From: Sycon ciliatum
Taxonomy: Eukaryota; Porifera; Calcarea; Leucosolenida; Sycettidae
Direction: 5' to 3'
DNA: 64,000 bases
Assembly: GCF_964019385.1 (NCBI RefSeq)
Contig: NC_088645.1
Span: 37,743,132 to 37,807,131 of the forward strand
The stretch's first letter is position 1. Each line of letters opens with the position of its first letter. The notes under the pieces were generated by a model that saw nothing but the letters and a program-made list of their open reading frames with translations, did no database searches and had not been told where the DNA came from. Below are positions 9,054-19,797 of this stretch, piece after piece. The position numbers were made by a program, and so were the translations under genes.

Positions 9054-9277
9054 AATTTGATAACCGCAATCAATAAAACTAGCTGAACCGACATTTGTGT
9101 ACTTTATTCATGCAATGTAAAAACGGTGGAGACAATGTGCAATAATACGATGAAAATATGAAGAAATGGTGTAGAGAAAAAATATGGATTCAAACAAGTT
9201 TTCGTACAACACTCATCAGGAATCGTCGTTGTACTAAAGAACACTGAAAACAAAATTGAACTATTATAGAAAATCTA
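9054..9277 (-). repeat. Penelope-like element terminus, minus orientation
   Basis: Nearly identical, inverted, to 22711-22934. On the minus strand it contains CCTGATGAGTGTTGTACGAAAAC, a degenerate hammerhead-like core as found in Penelope pseudo-LTRs, and ends in TTTTATTGATTGCGGTTATC. It lies upstream of the Penelope ORF and points away from it, matching the known habit of these elements to carry an inverted partial copy at the 5' side. Confidence 0.65.
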
Positions 9278-9640
9278 AGTTAGAGAAATAACACTAAGAG
9301 CAACAGCAGTGAAATTTACAAGTGTGAATTTTAACAATCAAAGCGAGAAATGAACAAAGGAGAAAGGAAGGAAAGACAACGTGATAACACATAACAGCAG
9401 TACATTACACCTAGAACATTAACGGCCAAGCTTGGCCGCACTAAACACGACACGTTACTTGAACAATTTCAACCCAATTATACTATCTTTCTGTACACAC
9501 AAATTAGGCTTATACAGACGCTGATAGATAGCTTCCAACACTTTTAACTGTAGTCCATAACCATGACGACCACGGCACAATACAGTGAACGAAGAGTCGG
9601 AATACGAATTGCAACAATCAGGACTATCTAGCAGATGATT
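9278..9640. other. Non-coding spacer between Penelope terminus and ORFs
   Basis: AT-rich; contains CGGCCAAGCTTGGCCG (about 9422-9437), a perfect 16-bp palindrome. No reading frame or known repeat recognised. Confidence 0.4.
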
Positions 9641-10024
9641 CTACACTGAAGACTTGCTACCACGAAACCTACGCACAACACTAACACTCTCAGCGGCACT
9701 CTCACCATCACTTCCATCACTGCTCTCCGACTCACTGCTCCCTCCGCCGTCCGTTCCATCCTCCGCTTCCTCTGTACTCTCTCTGTCTCGTAAATCCCGC
9801 CTGACCGGGTCCATTGAACTCAACTCGGCCGTCACCCTGCTATCACGTCCCTCCTTTCGCCCTTGTCCACTGAGTGCGTAGCTTCTGCTGTAGTTGGCTG
9901 TTGATCGTCTTGGTGTTGCAATAATGGGCTTGGATGGTGGATTAGTTGTGGTTGCTGTAGATTGCGTTGTTGGTGTTGGTGTGGGAGCTATTGATATGCA
10001 AGGTGGGTCTTTTTGAGTCGGCAT
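9641..10024 (-). CDS. Unrecognised acidic, low-complexity ORF divergent from the Penelope ORF
   Basis: 127 codons, P/T-rich first third and an S/E/D/G-rich last third (runs such as ESTEEAEDGTDGGGSSESES), ending SVVRRFRGSKSSV. No domain recognised. It starts only 35 bp from the plus-strand Penelope ORF at 10060, so the two share a short divergent spacer. It may be an accessory frame of the Penelope element, an unrelated remnant, or a chance frame in biased sequence. Confidence 0.35.
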   Translation of the reverse strand: MPTQKDPPCISIAPTPTPTTQSTATTTNPPSKPIIATPRRSTANYSRSYALSGQGRKEGRDSRVTAELSSMDPVRRDLRDRESTEEAEDGTDGGGSSESESSDGSDGESAAESVSVVRRFRGSKSSV

Positions 10025-10059
10025 TTGTAGTACAGTTAAAAGTGTAACTAAGATTTTCT

Positions 10060-11630
10060 ATGAATGCCCAGAATCGGAGAAATAGAGTTGTGATTGAGGA
10101 AGCGGTGGAGAGCGAGGTGCCAGAGGTAGCGAGAAAGGTGATGGAGCTCGGACCAAAGTTTATTCCTGGCAGACGCGTGACGAAGTCAACAGTACAGCAG
10201 GCGGAGGTGGGTGTGGAGAGACTGGCGTTCGGTCTGAGGTGGAAAGAAGAGGCGGAGAAAAACCGGACGCAAGCAGCTTCTCATCAGACGGTTACGGGAG
10301 GCCCGTGCGACATCTAGACAATGACACGAGACTGAGAAAGATTGCAACCACGACCAAGCAGGCGCCAAGCATGGATGATGAGAAGGAAAACGGATTAAGG
10401 AGACTGAAGGGAAACATCATGAGACTGTACAAGAGAGAGGCCGACATCAATACCTCCAATAACGGACGTCAACTAACGAGAAGGGAGAAGGAGACCCTCT
10501 CCACCTTACGGAGGAATGAAGGAATCGTGGTTAAGCCATCTGACAAGAGTAAGGGATTTGTAGTGATGTCTCGTGACAGTTATGTACAGAAAGCGAATGT
10601 CATGTTGGAGTGTCGGGATAGTTATGAGCGCTGTGACGTGAAGGTAGAAGACCTTGACAAACACACACGCAAGGAAGTCGCTGAGATCACCCAACACAAG
10701 CTACCACAACCACTCGCCAAAGCCATTCTCCCACATAACTCACGACTGAGCCAATTCTACGGTCTACCCAAAGACCACAAGCCAGGTCTTCCGCTGCGCC
10801 CAGTTGTGTCTACGTGCGGTTCGTCAATGGATAATGTCTCCTTGTTACTGGAACGTATCCTTAATCAGTTGTTGAAGTTCGTTCCAGCACATTTGACCAG
10901 TACAAAGGAGTGTATTGACGTGTTGAGTGATGTTGGTGTTCTTCCCGATGATTGTATCATTGCCTCACTGGATGTTGTCTCGTTGTATTCTAACATACCA
11001 GTTGTCGAGAGCATTGATGTCGTCATGGAGTTCTTGGAGTTGCATCGGAAGGAAGTAGATATGTTTCACCTGTCACTGTCGGATGTTCGGGAGCTCCTGT
11101 CAGTCGTGTTATCGTCCAACTACTTCGAATTTTACGGTGTCCAGTACCGGCAGCGGAAAGGCCTGGCAATGGGCAACCATCTCGCACCCCCAATGGCAAT
11201 CATTTTCATGTCGAAGCTCGAGTCGGAGGCGATGGCTATGTTTCCGTGGACGCCTCGCTTGTATCGTCGCTACATCGATGATTGTCTGGTAGTATGGTGT
11301 CATGGTCTTGTCAAGTTGATGGAGTTCGTGCAGTACTTGAGCAGCAGACACCCAGACATACACTTCACAGTAGAACACACCCAGCAGAATGTCTCGCACA
11401 CAGTCAGCTACCTCGACTTGTCTATCTCTGTGGCGACTGGTGTTGTGCAGTGGGAGTTGTTCGTTAAGCCCAGTCATAGTGGTGTCCATCTATCGTACGA
11501 GTCTTCATTGCCATTGGGGGTGAAGCGTTCGGTTGCCCAGGAGCAGTTTCGGCGCGCAAATAGCAACGCGTCAACCGACAGGGGGAGGGAGCGGGGAGAG
11601 AAGAAGATCGAGACATTACTACGAGAAAAG
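10060..11630 (+). CDS. Penelope reverse transcriptase part
   Basis: The N-terminal part (10060 on) carries ARKVMELGPKFIPGRR, the 'LGPKF' block that begins Penelope proteins; the rest is in the frame open from 10239. RT motifs in order: FYGLPKDHKPGLPLRPVVST, motif A IASLDVVSLYSNIP, motif B RKGLAMGNHLAPPMA, motif C YRRYIDDCLVVW, then VSYLDLSI. The enzyme copies element RNA onto a cleaved chromosomal end. The frame ends where the LINE begins. Confidence 0.88.
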
Positions 11631-11635
11631 TAACC

Positions 11636-13767
11636 TCAAAATAGGATTCCTAAATGTTTGCCATCTTCTCAATAAAAAGCATGACATTGAAGATTATATT
11701 CTTTCCCATAAAGTTGATATAATGATGCTGGCAGAGACTTTCTTAACGACCTCCGTTTCCGATGACATCCTACGCATACAGAATTACACCCTGGTCAGAC
11801 GCGACAGGCCAACTCATGGCGGAGGCTTAGCAGCATATGTAAGAGATCATCTCCGAGCCCGAATTGTGAAGGCTGACACCCAGGTGGAAATGCTCATGTT
11901 AGAGGTCAGTGGGCAGCGTTCCAAGGTTCTCCTTGGTGGTGTGTACCGTCCTCCAGGCACTCCTGTGCAATTCTGGCAAGACTTGACGAATGCACTAGAC
12001 ACTGTCATCTCCACACTTCCCACATCACCTCTGGTCCTTGTTGGAGACTTCAATGTCGATGTAAGCTCCCGCGACAGCCCCCAGCTAAACAGCTTGCTGC
12101 ACCTGTGTAATTCTTTCGACATCAAGAACCAAGTGGACAGTCCTACCAGAATTGGACCCCAAGGCAGCCAAACAACCCTGGATCTCGCTCTGGTCGGAGA
12201 CGATCATGTGAACTCTTGTGTCGTAGTACCTTGTACAATCAGTGACCACTTCGCTCTGGCACTTGATTTGCGACTCACAACGTCCTGCACACCGACCGTG
12301 CGACGTGGCCGTAACATTGCAAGAATTGATATGGGTCAATTTGCACACCACCTTCTAAATAGCGATCTAGAGAACTTCTGCTTTGCGCGGACAGAAGATG
12401 AAATGTGGGATATGTGGCTGGAGAAACTTGTCGCGGCCTTGAACACTCATGCTCCTATCCGTCTACACCGCCCAAGAGCTCCTACCCGGAAATCCTTCCC
12501 CTGGAAGACGCCAGCTCTACATGACCTAGTCCAGCGACGTGACGCGGCCCATCGACGGTGGAAAGCATCACCTGCAGACCCGGCACTACGCAATGTCTTC
12601 ACTTCTGCCCGAGACGAAGCCAAGCGTATGTCACGACATCTCCGAGCCATCTACTTTGGGGACCTTCTTGCTGCTAGTCAGGCCAACGCACGAAAAACCT
12701 GGCAGACCATCAACTACCTCAGCGGTCGTAACAAGTCCTCAGTTCCACCAGCCGTCAGTGTCTCACAGCTCAGTGACCAATTCAGCGGTGTTGTGTCAGA
12801 CCCAACTAGACCACTACGTCTCTCAGCCCCATTGGGTCCCACGAAGAAGGAATGCCTCGAAGAATTTGCTCCAGCAAGTGTGCAAGAGATCGCTAAGCTG
12901 CTCTCCAACATCGACGTGCGCAAAGCTGCAGGCAGCGACCAGGTTCCAGCTGCAATCCTCAAACACTGTTCTCCTGTCCTTGCACCGTCCCTCACCATAC
13001 TAATCAATGCATCTCTGGCTTCTGGTGTTGTTCCTGCATCTCTGAAGATTGCGGATGTCCGTCCCCTCTTCAAGTCAGGCGACAAAGCTGTCGCTAAGAA
13101 CTATAGACCAATATCGTTATTACCAATAGTTTCCAAAGTCCTAGAACGGGTAGTCCACACGAGACTCTGTAAGTTCCTCTCCGGAAATTCCTTGTTCCCC
13201 GCAAACCAGTTCGCATATCGCCCACTTCACTCCACAGAAGATGCCCTGACATTGGCTGTAGACAGATACTTGGAGGCAGCGGATCAGCAGCGCCATACAG
13301 GTCTTGTACTTGTCGATATGAGCAAGGCCTTCGATAAGGTCAAACACCAAATTTTGGTTACAGATCTATTTCAGCTTGGTATTACCTCAACGGCTCTCAG
13401 TTGGTTCATGAGCTACCTAACTGACCGCCGTCAGCGAGTCGTCCTGAGCAATGGCCAGTCGTCCGCCCTCTCTCCCTGTGAGTGTGGTGTTCCTCAGGGA
13501 AGTGTGCTGGGTCCTCTTTTGTTCTCCATCTACACAATGGAAATAGAACAGATCACAGCTCCAGCCCACTCACAGCTGTTTGCTGATGATATCCTGCTAG
13601 ACGCCATCAGTCAATCCGTCGAATTCTTGAATTTAACCCTCTCCCGTTCAGTCTCCAACCTGGCCAACTTTCTGGAAGAAAGAGGCTTAATACTAAATCC
13701 CTCCAAAACCCACGTTCTAGCCCTTCATGCGTCTCGCAGGCAGCCCTTGTTACTTAAATTAACATAG
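11636..13767 (+). CDS. LINE ORF2: APE endonuclease and reverse transcriptase
   Basis: The APE-type endonuclease starts at LKIGFLNVCHLLNKK (missing the first residues upstream), with AETFL, GVYRPPG, LVGDFNVD and SDHFALAL blocks. RT follows: NYRPISLLPIVSKVLERV, FAYRPLHSTEDAL, VDMSKAFDKVKH, GVPQGSVLGPLLF and catalytic FADD. The frame is open into upstream Penelope sequence (ATG at 11533), which is not part of the LINE. It ends early at 13767 after a one-base frame change near 13758; the rest continues at 13761-14402. Confidence 0.88.
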
Positions 13768-14402
13768 AATGCAATGGAAATCCCCTAGCTCAGACCACAA
13801 ATGCTCGATATCTAGGTCTACATCTCGACACCCAGCTTCGGTGGGAGGCTCAAGTTGCAACTATTACACGGAAGACCTCCCAGAAACTGACGGCGCTGCG
13901 AGCCATTCGCTCCTGCTTAACTGAGCAACAAGCCCTGCTATTTTACAGATCGTTAATACTACCGGACATGTTGTATGGATCTAATGCCTTCTTCTCGGTT
14001 CTCTCTGCGCACCAACGGCATCAGCTTTCGGTCCTCGACAAGCGATGTATCCGCTGCGTTGCCAACCAACCATTCCCCTCCCACACAGATCCCATCTACA
14101 CCCGTCTAGGCCTCATCCCCATCATCCAAAACGCCCACTGTAAGCTCCGCCTCCTCATGCTTCGTATCCACACCGCCAGAATTAGTAATCTCCTGTCCAA
14201 GCGCCTACGTCACCAGACTGACGGCGTCACTCGGATCAACGATCCAAATGCGTATGTTGTCCCTGCCACCAGGCGAGTCTCTGGTGACTGTCGGCCGCTC
14301 GTTTCTGCTGTTAAATTATGGAACGCCCTGCCCCAAGAGTTCAAGTCCCTCGCCTGCCATAGATCATTCAAGAGACTTTTAAAGGTTTATTTTTATGGTT
14401 AG
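13761..14402 (+). pseudogene. C-terminal part of the same LINE ORF2 in another frame
   Basis: Reads NIECNGNPLAQTTNARYLGL at the start, the block that follows the RT in CR1-like proteins, and ends LWNALPQEF...FKRLLKVYFYG, the typical LINE C-terminus. One missing base near 13758 accounts for the split. A 3' UTR of about 250 bp with T-rich tracts follows. Confidence 0.82.
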
Positions 14403-14655
14403 CCAGCATCTAGGCTTGGACTTGGAGTCGTGACTCAACTGTGACTCAACTGTGCTTTCTTCTTCTTTATTTTTCTTTTTTTCCCTTTCTCTTTTTTCTT
14501 TTTGAGTATTTGCAGTCTGTGTTTTCTGTGTTTTTCTCTCTTTCGTGGAGGCTTGCTTGTTGTATCCTTGGCTCTCGGCCGTTACTTTATCGCCATCATA
14601 ATATAGGGCACCATTGCCCGTTTGGTCTGCGATACAAAATAAAATTTCAACAACA

Positions 14656-15311
14656 ACAACGACTACCCACAACACGCTATTCAAGCAGCCAAGCACCATG
14701 CAAGCACACCAAGACCATCATCCACCAGACAACGACAACAATCGTACACATCCATCATCAAACTGCCCTTCGTCAATGATCGTTTGGCACGTGATGTTCG
14801 TCGTACGGTGAGGTCTTTCAGTAAGGATGTGCGTGTGGTGTTCCAGTCCGGTAGGTCACTAAGGGACATGTTGGTATCGTCATCATTGTCCCGTCCTGAA
14901 TGCCCGAAGGAAGTGTATAAGAAGAGAAGAGGGAGGGGGCGACCAGTTGAATGTCGTGCATGTGATGCTGGTATGGAGAGTGGTCAATGTTTGTCTCAGG
15001 ATGTTATCTACTCGATGTTATGTGCACTTTGCGCCGAGGAGTACGTTGGCGAGACCGAGCGAACTGCAAGGAAGGGATTTGAGGAGCATTGCAGAGAGGC
15101 CAAAGCGCAAGCGCTGGAGACGCCATGGGGAGAACACTATGCAGAACACCACCCACAACAAGCAATCACATCTACACCCATCACCAACGCATCAATTCTC
15201 GCCAAGCAGTCTTCCCTTGTGAATCGTCGTATACGTGAAGCAATGTTCATTCGTGATAAACGCCCAAGTGTTAACAGGGATCGTGGCTGGAGACTGCTGG
15301 ACACAGTGTGA
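14656..15311 (+). CDS. Penelope GIY-YIG endonuclease part
   Basis: Picks up after the LINE tail with NDYPQHAIQAAKHH. The linker then reads LPFVNDRLARDVRRTV and a Cys-rich segment CRACDAGMESGQC, followed by the GIY-YIG nuclease: VIYSMLCALCAEEYVGETER (catalytic Y...YVGET), R at ARKGFEEH, and a conserved N/E region further on; ends RDRGWRLLDTV. In these elements the nuclease makes the nick used to prime reverse transcription. Confidence 0.88.
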
Positions 15312-15469
15312 AATTATTGTGTTAGATGCTGGGGTTGTAAATTGTTGTAGACTGTGATGTTGCGAATATATTATGATAATATTTGATATTTGATGTTTAT
15401 GTGTGCTAGCTGGTTATATGGTTATATAGTGCTTAGCAAATAGTTGTCGTCATCTTTGTCTTCACACCC

Positions 15470-15877
15470 ATGGACCCAACCCCTGCAGCTGCCCCAGCTG
15501 CCCAAAGGCCACAACGCCAGCCTCCCAAGCCGTACAGGCGACAGGAATCGTCTCGCTGGCTGGCACCCAAGCTTCCAAAGAGCACCACCCGATGTGCACT
15601 AACGGGTAAGCCAAGAGTCAAAGTGTTCTACGTTGGCAACGTGGACCCCGAATGTGATGCCAAATCAATTGCAGAGCATTGTCAGGCACAGGATGTACAC
15701 ATCGTGCAGAGTGTTGTGTACACCTCGGAGCGCTTCCGAACAGGGTTTGCCAGGGTCACAGTGTTGGCGTCGGACGCCACCACCGTACAGGACAAAGCAT
15801 TTTGGCCGGACTCGCTCGGTTTTGCAGTTCGTGAATGGCGCTTTGGTGCTGACGGCACAGCTCCAGCACTCACATAA
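15470..15877 (+). CDS. LINE ORF1 protein (RRM-like)
   Basis: 135 codons. A P/Q/R-rich basic N-terminus is followed by VKVFYVGNVDPECDAKSIAEH...GFARVTVLASD...FWPDSLGFAVREWRF, the beta-alpha-beta layout of the small RRM-like domain found in ORF1 of several LINE groups. ORF1 proteins bind element RNA. No PHD or zinc knuckle is visible. The ATG at 15470 has a G at +4. Confidence 0.7.
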   Translation: MDPTPAAAPAAQRPQRQPPKPYRRQESSRWLAPKLPKSTTRCALTGKPRVKVFYVGNVDPECDAKSIAEHCQAQDVHIVQSVVYTSERFRTGFARVTVLASDATTVQDKAFWPDSLGFAVREWRFGADGTAPALT

Positions 15878-15927
15878 TGCCACACACCACCTACCGGTAA
15901 TCACAGCCCCTGAACCCGCATGCTCCT

Positions 15928-17205
15928 GTGTTCACCCCTTCGTCTCCAAATCCCTCAACCCCAGCATTCTACTCTACAATTCATCCATCCAACCGACTAA
16001 ATGTTGGCCACATAAACATTTGCAGCCTACGACATAAAACCCACGTTATAACTAAGCTAATAGATGAGCACTGCCTAGATCTGCTGGCGGTTACGGAAAC
16101 GTGGCTCGACTCAAGCATCTCGGACACTGAGGTTTCTGTACCAGGCACAATTCTCTTACGTCGAGACAGGCCGTGCGCTGATGGATGCACTTGCCTATCC
16201 TCCTGCACTCCATGTCGTAAAGGAGGCGGGATCTGCATCTTCGTAAAGGAACATGTTAAGGCTAAGCACATCTTGGACCACTCACACTCCAGTCTAGAGT
16301 TGATGTGGCTTAGAGCTGGCACAGGCAAAGATAGTACCTTGTTTGGTTGCATATACCGTCCCCCATCCGAGCCGGTAGAGTTTTGGAATCGGCTCGCTAC
16401 ATCCACGGAGCAGCTGGACGGCGAGAATATTGTGTTGCTAGGTGACATAAATGTGGACTTTCTGCGTCAGACGTCCAGTGCGTTCCACCATCTCAAAGAC
16501 ACGTTGCTACTTCCGTGCAGACTGGCCAATAAAGTAACTGAAGCAACAAGAATAACAGGCTCTACCCGTACATCCATTGACTGTATTCTCACGAACATTG
16601 ATCGAGTTCCGTCAGCCTCTGTCGTGGACTGTGAGTTTTCAGACCATCGCCTCGCCATTACTTCCGTCCCAGTGCCCATCATGGATGCGCGGAGCACTAC
16701 TGCTACCCATCAAACACGCAGAGACTACCGGAACTTCAACGCTCAGCGTTTCTGCGATATGCTGCTGTCCTCCGATCTTCATATCTTTACATCCCGTACC
16801 CCAGACCTGATGTTGGACGAGTGGACAGGGAAAGTCAATGCTGTGCTTGATATCATCGCACCGTACGTAACCAGGAAACAAAGGAAGTCCCGTCGGAAAA
16901 ATTGCCCGTTCATGACCTCGCCCCTCCTTGCCTTGATTAGAAAGCGCAAATCGGTCTTCAAGAAACTAAAAGCTACTAACTTTCGAGACGAGAGCCTATC
17001 TGTACAATTCAAGCGGCTACGCAACCAGTGCAATAACTTGTATCGACACCTACAGAATCTATACTTTTCAGATCAGTGCCAGCGGTATGAACGGGAGCCT
17101 CGGCAGTTCTGGAAAGCCTTGAATATGATCACAAAGCGTTCCTCTCCGAAGCAAACGGTTACCATCCCACCTGAGCGATTGAACGACTATTTTCACTCGA
17201 TTGTC
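15928..17205 (+). CDS. LINE ORF2, first part: APE endonuclease and start of linker
   Basis: APE blocks: LNVGHINICSLRHK, LAVTETWLDSSI, GCIYRPPSEP, LLGDINVDF, TSIDCIL and SDHRLAI. The linker region reads WKALNMITKR and DYFHSIV, where the antisense LINE fragment was inserted. The reading frame continues exactly at 17519 on the other side of the insertion. Confidence 0.88.
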
Positions 17206-17517
17206 CATAATAATCTTTATTAAAGGATCTCCCAGAGGCGACGGCCTGTCGAGGGGATCTCCTGATGCAAATCATGCAATAGAAATAAACAGTGAGGAAA
17301 ACTACACGTGTTACAGTATATGCTACATAAATTAGCAATAAACACAGGGCTGGGTTGTTAAAAATAAAACAATTAATTTAAATGTCCAGGGATATACCAC
17401 TACAGTCAAATTTAAAACTTTTCACGTGCAAGCGATATTGCTGCTGAAATTTAGAAAGTGGATCTTGGGATGTCAGCCTTGGTGGAAGGCAGTTCCACAG
17501 CTTTCCGATCTTATGCA
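17206..17517 (-). mobile_element. 5'-truncated LINE tail inserted antisense into LINE2
   Basis: On the minus strand 17517-17380 reads KLWNCLPPRLTSQ...QQYRLHVKSF, the usual C-terminus of CR1-group ORF2, then a stop, a 3' UTR and an AATAAAGATTATT end. It is flanked by GATTGTC on both sides (17199-17205 and 17518-17524), a 7-bp target-site duplication. Confidence 0.85.
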
Positions 17518-19179
17518 GATTGTCACAGATAAGGAAGCGAATTACAAGCTCCCAATGGGACCTGCTAAATCCGACGACCTTACTACGTTTTCAGCCGTTA
17601 CAGTAGCAGAGGTGAAGCTTCGGATCGGTGACCTCCAAAGTAATAAAGCCCCTGGACCGGACGGCATTCTTCCGTGTCTACTTAAAATATCAAAAGACGT
17701 AATTGCTCTATCACTTGCTATCTTATTCAACACTTCCCTCTCGTCTGGTCAATTCCCATCCTTGTTCAAAATTGCAAACATTACACCAATTCTGAAGTCA
17801 ACTCAAGGCCCCCGCGACTGCCCTTCTAACTACCACCCAGTGTCTTTAACATCTATCCTAGCCAAGCTCCTGGAGGGGCTTGTGTTTTCTCGTATACATC
17901 TTTTTTTTAATGATCGTTGCCCATTCCATGTGGACCAGTTTGGCTTTCGGAAGCACCGTTCTACCGGACGCTTCTCACCAAGGTTACGAACGACTGGCTT
18001 GTCTCGCGCGACGCTGGACTGCATACGGCGGTTGTCTGTATTGATTTGAAAAAAGCGTTCGATATGGTGAAGCATCAGCAGCTTCTTCTTGCTCTCGCAG
18101 CTGTCGGTATTTCGGGAGTGGCCCTGGCCTGGTTCCGATCATACCTTTGTGCCAGACAACAGCGGGTGGTTACCCACACTGGAACATCTCCGTTGGTGGC
18201 AATCACTAGTGGCGTGCCACAGGGCACCATTCTGGGTCCGGTGCTATTTAACATCTATGTACGGAAGCTCCCATTGACAGCAGAGGCCTTTTCTTGCAAG
18301 CTCCCGATGTTCGCTGACGACATGACGTTGTATGCCAGCAGACGTACACAAGCTGAGGCCGTCGCTACCGTTACTGATTCGTTATCTGCAATTTCTGTGG
18401 ATCTAGACGAGCTTGGGCTGCGCATTAATACAACAAAGACTGTAACTTTGATGATTTCTAAGTCTTCTCAACCCCTCTCAACTCCAATCGTTTTTAACCA
18501 ACAGCCTCTGACTCAAGTGTCTAGCACGAGAATCCTGGGAGTCATTGTAGACAGTGATGTTTCTTGGTCTGGTCACATAGACTTTATCGTTAGGAAGACT
18601 TGTACGAAAATTGGCGCTCTTCGACGGTGTTTTCGGCAACTAAGTTTGAAGGCAACACGGCAGTTTATCCTCTCGGTTATCCTGCCTGACTTATTATACT
18701 GCTGCTCTTGCTTTGCAATGAAGCTATCCGCCAAGGACCGACAGCGACTCTCGTCCGTTTATCGTCGTTCTGTACGCGCTGCTTGTGGCTCGAAACTACA
18801 AGATGACGTCATGCCACTGTTAGCTAGATTGTCGATTGATCCGTTTGAACATTACCTTATTCGTAGCATTGCTAAATTTATCCGTGTTAATCATGTCGTT
18901 TTCCCTCTCCCAAATCTGACGGACCTTTTCCCTCAAGTTTCAACCGGCCCTAGGACAACAAGAAGCTCTTTTAATGCTGCTATTGCAATATCTAAATTCC
19001 GGACGACTGACGGTGTCAATTCCTTTTCAAATCGTGCTGCCCTGTTCTTTAATTCTTTGCCTGTGGAGTGGCGCACCCAGCACCGCACTACATTTGCTAA
19101 GCACCTTCAGACCATGCTAAAAGACGCAGCGTCTTTTCAGAAGTATTTTGATCTTCTTTTCAGCAAACTCCCTCATTGA
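17518..19179 (+). CDS. LINE ORF2, second part: reverse transcriptase
   Basis: RT blocks: NKAPGPDGILP, HPVSLTSILAKLLEG, VDQFGFRKHRST, then in the next frame VCIDLKKAFDMVKHQ, SGVPQGTILGPVLF and catalytic FADD; C-terminus ILGVIVDSDVSW...AALFFNSLPVEWRT. A single-base frame change lies near 17965, between FRKHRSTG and LLTKVTNDW, so two frames (to 18049 and from 17917) share the protein. Otherwise open to the stop at 19179. Confidence 0.87.
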
Positions 19180-19275
19180 TCTGCACCGCCTGTATTGTAT
19201 AACTGTGTTTACTGCGTTCCTAGTTTAAATTCGTTTTTAAAAACATCTCTTTAATTCTTGCATTATCCCATTATG

Positions 19276-19410
19276 CCCATGCTTAAAGACGCAGCGTCTT
19301 TTCAGAAGTATTTAGATCTTCTTTTCAGCAAACGGCCTCATTGATCTGCATCGCTTGTATTGTATACCTGTGTTTACTGCTTACTGCTTACTGCTGCTTT
19401 ATTGTTCCAA
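19276..19410 (+). repeat. Partial tandem duplication of the LINE2 3' end
   Basis: ATGCTTAAAGACGCAGCGTC...TTCAGAAGTATTTAGATC repeats the last ORF2 codons and 3' UTR at about 19114-19215, with a few differences. The copy ends in a TTTACTGCTTACTGC tandem. Some LINE 3' ends carry such duplications; slippage during priming is one explanation. Confidence 0.75.
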
Positions 19411-19502
19411 GTATCAGTTTAGTTTAGTTTAAATATCTCTTGAATTGTTTGCAGGCAACCTGCCTACACTCAAGAGAGCACTGCATTTCACACAAATCCA
19501 TT

Positions 19503-19545
19503 GGTATCGTTACAACGTTTCGGTCTTTATGACCATCATCAGGAA
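19503..19545 (-). ncRNA. Hammerhead-like motif in left PLE2 3' region
   Basis: Minus strand reads CTGATGATGGTC-ATAAA-GACC-GAAAC with stem II GGTC/GACC. The segment after GAAAC (GTTGTAACGATA) does not give a clean stem III and cleavage triplet, so it is probably a degenerate relative of an active ribozyme. Confidence 0.45.
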
Positions 19546-19797
19546 TGAAGTGGACATGGAAAGAACAGCAGTATAAAAGAAGGAGGCAAGCAAGCAAAGC
19601 GCGGTACATAGTGACAGCGCGCGTAGAGAAGTGCAAAGCACGTCATGGCGGGTGTGCATTACTACATATACATGACAACACAAGCACAAACGGCGAGGAA
19701 AGTAGATACTGCGCTACAGCAGTGATAACAGCCCAGTTCCAGTCTCACACCACCAGTGAGGTGTCTAGAGCCCCGCGCCACTCGCAGTAAGGTGGTG

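Larger units (their letters stand above)
11631..14655 (+). mobile_element. CR1/Jockey-group LINE, 5'-truncated, inserted in PLE1
   Basis: Begins abruptly just before the endonuclease domain and ends with AAAATAAAATTTCAACAACAAC, a short A-rich/CAA tail, directly followed by the Penelope coding sequence. Missing the 5' UTR, ORF1 and the start of ORF2, as expected from incomplete target-primed reverse transcription. The target-site duplication cannot be told from the CAA repeat of the tail. Confidence 0.85.
10060..15440 (+). mobile_element. Penelope-like element (PLE1), interrupted by a LINE
   Basis: An RT frame (10060-11630) and a GIY-YIG endonuclease frame (14656-15311) belong to one element, separated by a 5'-truncated LINE inserted at about 11631-14655. 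The RT plus C-terminal GIY-YIG pairing defines Penelope-like elements; there is no integrase or APE in it. A 3' untranslated stretch follows to about 15440, where the next LINE begins. Broken: the LINE insertion and about one further frame break. Confidence 0.88.
15440..19275 (+). mobile_element. CR1/Jockey-group LINE with ORF1 and ORF2 (LINE2), interrupted by a LINE tail
   Basis: Starts around 15430-15440 in the Penelope 3' region, with a short 5' UTR, ORF1 (15470-15877) and ORF2 (15928-19179), then a 3' UTR. ORF2 is interrupted by a 312-bp antisense LINE fragment and has one further frame change. Close in layout to the LINE at 11631 but clearly a different lineage (different ORF2 sequence). 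Confidence 0.85.

Noticed and set aside
11533-11635. Start codon of the LINE protein at 11533
   Set aside because: This part is Penelope coding sequence read in another frame; the LINE begins at about 11631.
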